From the NCBI GenBank assembly GCA_964583825.1, contig CAZOXM010000065.1, forward strand, positions 1-27,753: DNA of 27,753 bases, read 5' to 3'. This DNA is from GCA-1730015 sp964583825 (GTDB taxonomy: Bacteria > Pseudomonadota > Gammaproteobacteria > Granulosicoccales > Granulosicoccaceae). The notes beneath the pieces were generated by a model, which saw nothing but the letters and a program-made list of their open reading frames with translations, was not told the origin of the DNA and did no database searches. Shown here one piece after another: positions 25,451 through 27,753 of this stretch (positions are counted from its first letter, which is position 1; the number at the start of each line of letters is the position of its first letter). Position numbers and translations under genes: made by a program.

Positions 25451-26620
25451 ATGTCAATTAAACCCTTTCAACTGAAAAAAACTGCCGCAGGCGTACTCGC
25501 GGCAACTGCTCTTCTCACACTTGCTGCGTGTGGTAGCGATAACGATAACGGTCAAGCGATCACTGATAACAATGCCGGTGACGTGGTAGAACTGCCGGGT
25601 GCAGGGGAAACCCGAACCGTCGCCGTCGCCCTCGATGCAGGCCAGGAAATACCGGCGCCAACCGGTGTGCCTGCGGGTGCCAGTGGCTCCGCCGAAGTCT
25701 CTGTTGATGAGAATGGTGTTGTCACAGCCAGTGTCGGTGTCAGCAATCTTTCCGGACCGGCAACCATGGTGCATATTCACCGCGGTTTTGCGGGTTCCAC
25801 CGGCCCTGTCCTCGTCGGACTAACCAGTGATGACGGTGGCTCAACCTGGACAGTGCCAGCCGATGCCGCTCCGCTGACCGCTGATGAAATAGGTGCATTT
25901 AATCGTGGCGAGTTGTACTTCAACGTCCATACAGCGGCCAATATGCCGGGTGAAATCCGCGGTCAGATCGATCCGGGTAATGCCACCCGGTTTGTTGTTC
26001 GCCTGGAAAACATCTCTACCACGGAAACACTGAATATTGCGTCAGATGGCAGCACGCAACCGGTGCCTCTGTCTCCCGGTGCCTACATTGTGCATCGCAA
26101 CGAGGCGGACAGCCCGCTACTGTTGCCGCGTGATGCTGCCAATGCCGGTCTGGAGGCAGTTGCTGAAGACGGCAACACTGCGCCGTATCCAGCTGCGGTA
26201 CCTGGTGCTGCCATTTTTAATACGCCAGTCGGTGCTGAGGCGCCGGGTCCGATCGGCCCGGGCGGGGCGTACGAGTTCTCCCTGAGTGCAATTGATGGAG
26301 ACAAGCTTGGCTTCGTCACCATGTTTATCCCCTCTAATGACTGGTTCTACACACCGACGGATGCTGACAACAGTCTCGATCTATTTGTTGGCGGACAACC
26401 GGTTTCGGGTGTTGTGGCCTCTGCAGATATTGCGATCTGGGACGCGGGTACTGAAATCGATGAAGAGCCGGGTACCGGTATTTACCAGGTACAGCGTCAG
26501 TCTGCACCGAACAGCGGTCCGGCAGATCCTGATACTCGAGTCAGTAGTCTGAACGGTCGAGGCCAGTCAGTGAGCCTGAATGGTCCTGTGCTGCGAGTAA
26601 CTATTACTCCTCAACCTTAA
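25451..26620 (+). CDS. Lipoprotein with CHRD and spondin-like domains
   Basis: The ATG at 25451 gives a 389-residue protein with a lipobox LTLAAC (Cys27). The next residue is Gly, consistent with the outer membrane. A CHRD domain (about 50-150) shows VALDAGQEIPAP, MVHIHRGFAGSTGPVLVGL and the closing GELYFNVHTAANMPGEIRGQ. A spondin_N-like domain (about 178-385) shows LENISTTETL, the LSPGAYIVHR segment, LGFVTMFIPSNDWF and an acidic WDAGTEIDEEPGTG loop. Both domain types occur in bacterial surface proteins linked to matrix binding, but their ligands are unknown. An in-frame start 29 codons upstream lacks a ribosome site and a sensible signal. The divergent ECF cassettes and repeat array suggest sigma-dependent control. 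Confidence 0.88.
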   Translation: MSIKPFQLKKTAAGVLAATALLTLAACGSDNDNGQAITDNNAGDVVELPGAGETRTVAVALDAGQEIPAPTGVPAGASGSAEVSVDENGVVTASVGVSNLSGPATMVHIHRGFAGSTGPVLVGLTSDDGGSTWTVPADAAPLTADEIGAFNRGELYFNVHTAANMPGEIRGQIDPGNATRFVVRLENISTTETLNIASDGSTQPVPLSPGAYIVHRNEADSPLLLPRDAANAGLEAVAEDGNTAPYPAAVPGAAIFNTPVGAEAPGPIGPGGAYEFSLSAIDGDKLGFVTMFIPSNDWFYTPTDADNSLDLFVGGQPVSGVVASADIAIWDAGTEIDEEPGTGIYQVQRQSAPNSGPADPDTRVSSLNGRGQSVSLNGPVLRVTITPQP

Positions 26621-26639
26621 CGAAGGAGGTAAGTGAGGT

Positions 26640-26665
26640 CGCCCGGCAATGTCTCCTGCCGGGCG
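26640..26665. terminator. GC-rich hairpin between convergent genes, possible terminator
   Basis: CGCCCGGCA (26640-26648) and TGCCGGGCG (26657-26665) form a perfect nine-pair stem with an eight-base loop, 20 bases after the lipoprotein stop. No T tract follows on either strand, so efficiency is uncertain. Confidence 0.5.
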
Positions 26666-26700
26666 GTATCAATTCAGCAGGCCGTCGCCACCCGCAAGAC

Positions 26701-27150
26701 TCAGGTGTGGTGATTGGTCAGTGCTTCTTCAAAGTTGCTAAAGAACTTTTTCGCTAGTCGTTTGGAAGTGCCTTCAATCAGTCGGCTGCCCACCTGTGCC
26801 AGTTTGCCACTGATGTCAATGTTTACATCATAGGTCAGCAGGGTGCCTGCCTCGGTCTCCGTCAGATGGACCTCTGCTCCGCCTTTAGCAAATCCGGCCA
26901 CGCCCGCATCACCACTGCCTGAGAGTTTAAATACTTCGGGGCCGGCGCTCGGATCGATTTCGACGACACTGTTAAAGCTCGCCTTAACCGGCCCGAATTT
27001 CACCACAACGATGGCCTCCATTTCTTTGTCGCTGAGGTGTTTCAGGTCTTCGCATCCGGGAATGCTCTCTTTGAGAATCTCCGGGTTGTTCAACGCAGCG
27101 AAAACAGTGTTGCGGTCCCGCGGAATTTGTACTTCTTCTTTCAGATTCAT
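26701..27150 (-). CDS. CoxG-family SRPBCC protein (carbon monoxide dehydrogenase subunit G-like)
   Basis: The 149-residue protein matches the CoxG branch of the START/SRPBCC fold: VQIPRDRNTVFAALNNPEILKESIPGCEDL at the N-terminus, VVVKFGPVKASFN, then TLLTYDVNIDISGKLAQVGSRLI and a final helix AKKFFSNFEEAL. CoxG anchors or assists molybdenum-containing CO dehydrogenase and relatives, but the family also accompanies other xanthine-oxidase-type enzymes. None of those subunits is in this window. It might belong to a cluster outside the window or act alone. The C-terminal membrane tail found in longer CoxG proteins is missing. Confidence 0.88.
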   Translation of the reverse strand: MNLKEEVQIPRDRNTVFAALNNPEILKESIPGCEDLKHLSDKEMEAIVVVKFGPVKASFNSVVEIDPSAGPEVFKLSGSGDAGVAGFAKGGAEVHLTETEAGTLLTYDVNIDISGKLAQVGSRLIEGTSKRLAKKFFSNFEEALTNHHT

Positions 27151-27753
27151 TGAGGTTTCCGTTGTTCGGTGTGGCAGTGTTATTGATCAACAGTGACCAA
27201 TGCGACAGAGTCTGTGCGATGTCGTACAGCAATATTGATCAAGCAACAGAGAGGGTGCGAGGCTGGTGTCTGGGTGACTCCGGTTCCGCTGGAAGTTACT
27301 CAGTGGCGCTTGTGGGCTTAACCCAACGTCGAACAGGATATCGCGCCCGGCCGGTTATTCACAGTGCCGGTTACGTTTTTACCTGGATCGGGCAGGGCGA
27401 GGCTGCTGTGCGACAAGCGGATGTTACCGCGTGAGCGCGCAGCTAGCCTGCATTATTCACAATGCGACTGAGAATGTTAAAGCAAATGTCTATTTCCATA
27501 GGTCTACAACGGCTTTAGGAACCATTCTATTTTTCGCAGTGTGTCTATTCACCATCAGTCGAAAATATGGCTTCACATCTCGCCTGATCAAGCTCGGCGC
27601 GTGGCGGGCCACGCTTCTCGCTCGATCAAGCGACCTGTTTTGCCCCCGTAGGTTTATCAATTTGGCCGCTGAATGTCGAATCATCATGAATAATGCAGGC
27701 TAGTGCACTGGAACAAACAGTGTAGTCACATGAGTCGACTGACTAAAGTGCTT
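27151..27753. other. Right-end region without a confident gene
   Basis: An open frame from ATG 27219 to TGA 27434 (72 codons) overlaps by four bases (GTGA) a second frame from 27431 to 27703 (90 codons). The second has one hydrophobic stretch. Neither has a recognised domain or a clear ribosome site. A perfect six-pair hairpin GCGTGG/CCACGC lies near 27600. An ATG at 27730 is open to the window edge (MSRLTKVL) and may begin a further gene, with no ribosome site visible. Confidence 0.3.

Noticed and set aside
26633..26713. Perfect Shine-Dalgarno AAGGAGGT at 26623-26630 followed by GTG and a 26-residue frame
   Set aside because: Only two bases separate the site from the GTG, too short for initiation. 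The frame covers the GC hairpin and has no distinctive features.
27219..27703. Two small overlapping frames with GTGA coupling
   Set aside because: The overlap is suggestive, but neither product resembles a known family and no ribosome site precedes the first. Kept only as a note on the right-end region.

Overview
The window looks like chromosomal DNA of a free-living, probably marine, gammaproteobacterium. This rests on moderately high GC, Sec and lipobox signals of Gram-negative type, a DsbA with a CPHC active site, abundant ECF sigma/anti-sigma pairs, a SPOR-type envelope protein and a secreted GH12 glucanase. The species cannot be named from sequence alone. No rRNA, tRNA, CRISPR array, insertion sequence or phage gene was recognised. 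About 600 bases at the right end and 900 bases at 20173-21084 hold no gene I can defend.

Left part (1-9588): the 3' end of a secreted modular GH12 endoglucanase closes with a strong terminator. Next come an ECF sigma factor and, overlapping it by 4 bases, a single-pass membrane protein with a SPOR-like C-terminal domain. A giant membrane-anchored coiled-coil gene follows (2907-9588, more than 2,190 codons). It carries a perfectly periodic 42-residue repeat nested in a 168-residue super-repeat and ends in two tandem helix-hairpin-helix domains. A 100-N assembly gap (7237-7336) lies inside the repeat array and makes one gene look like two reading frames.

Middle (9885-20172): an apparent operon links an ECF sigma factor, a membrane anti-sigma-like protein, a periplasmic DUF255 thioredoxin-like protein fused to a DsbD-alpha-like domain, and DsbA. 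This suggests an envelope thiol/disulfide stress regulon. On the other strand an agmatinase-family ureohydrolase and a small ABM-type monooxygenase form a pair. Then come a lipoprotein of unknown function, O-acetylhomoserine sulfhydrylase (MetY), a YeeE/YedE sulfur-compound transporter and an SMP-30/gluconolactonase.

Right part (20173-27753): a gene-poor, AT-richer stretch leads into a secreted VWA protein with two DUF11-like beta domains. Two tandem paralogous ECF sigma/anti-sigma cassettes follow on the minus strand, one with an anti-sigma factor that stops before any membrane segment. They face a plus-strand lipoprotein with CHRD and spondin-like domains. Between them lies an intergenic region with a motif repeated three times at exactly 20-base spacing. 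A CoxG-family SRPBCC protein closes the recognisable gene set.

The window therefore holds four ECF sigma loci, three of them next to plausible envelope targets. The giant coiled-coil/HhH protein beside the ECF-SPOR pair and the ECF-Dsb operon are the most likely undescribed systems.
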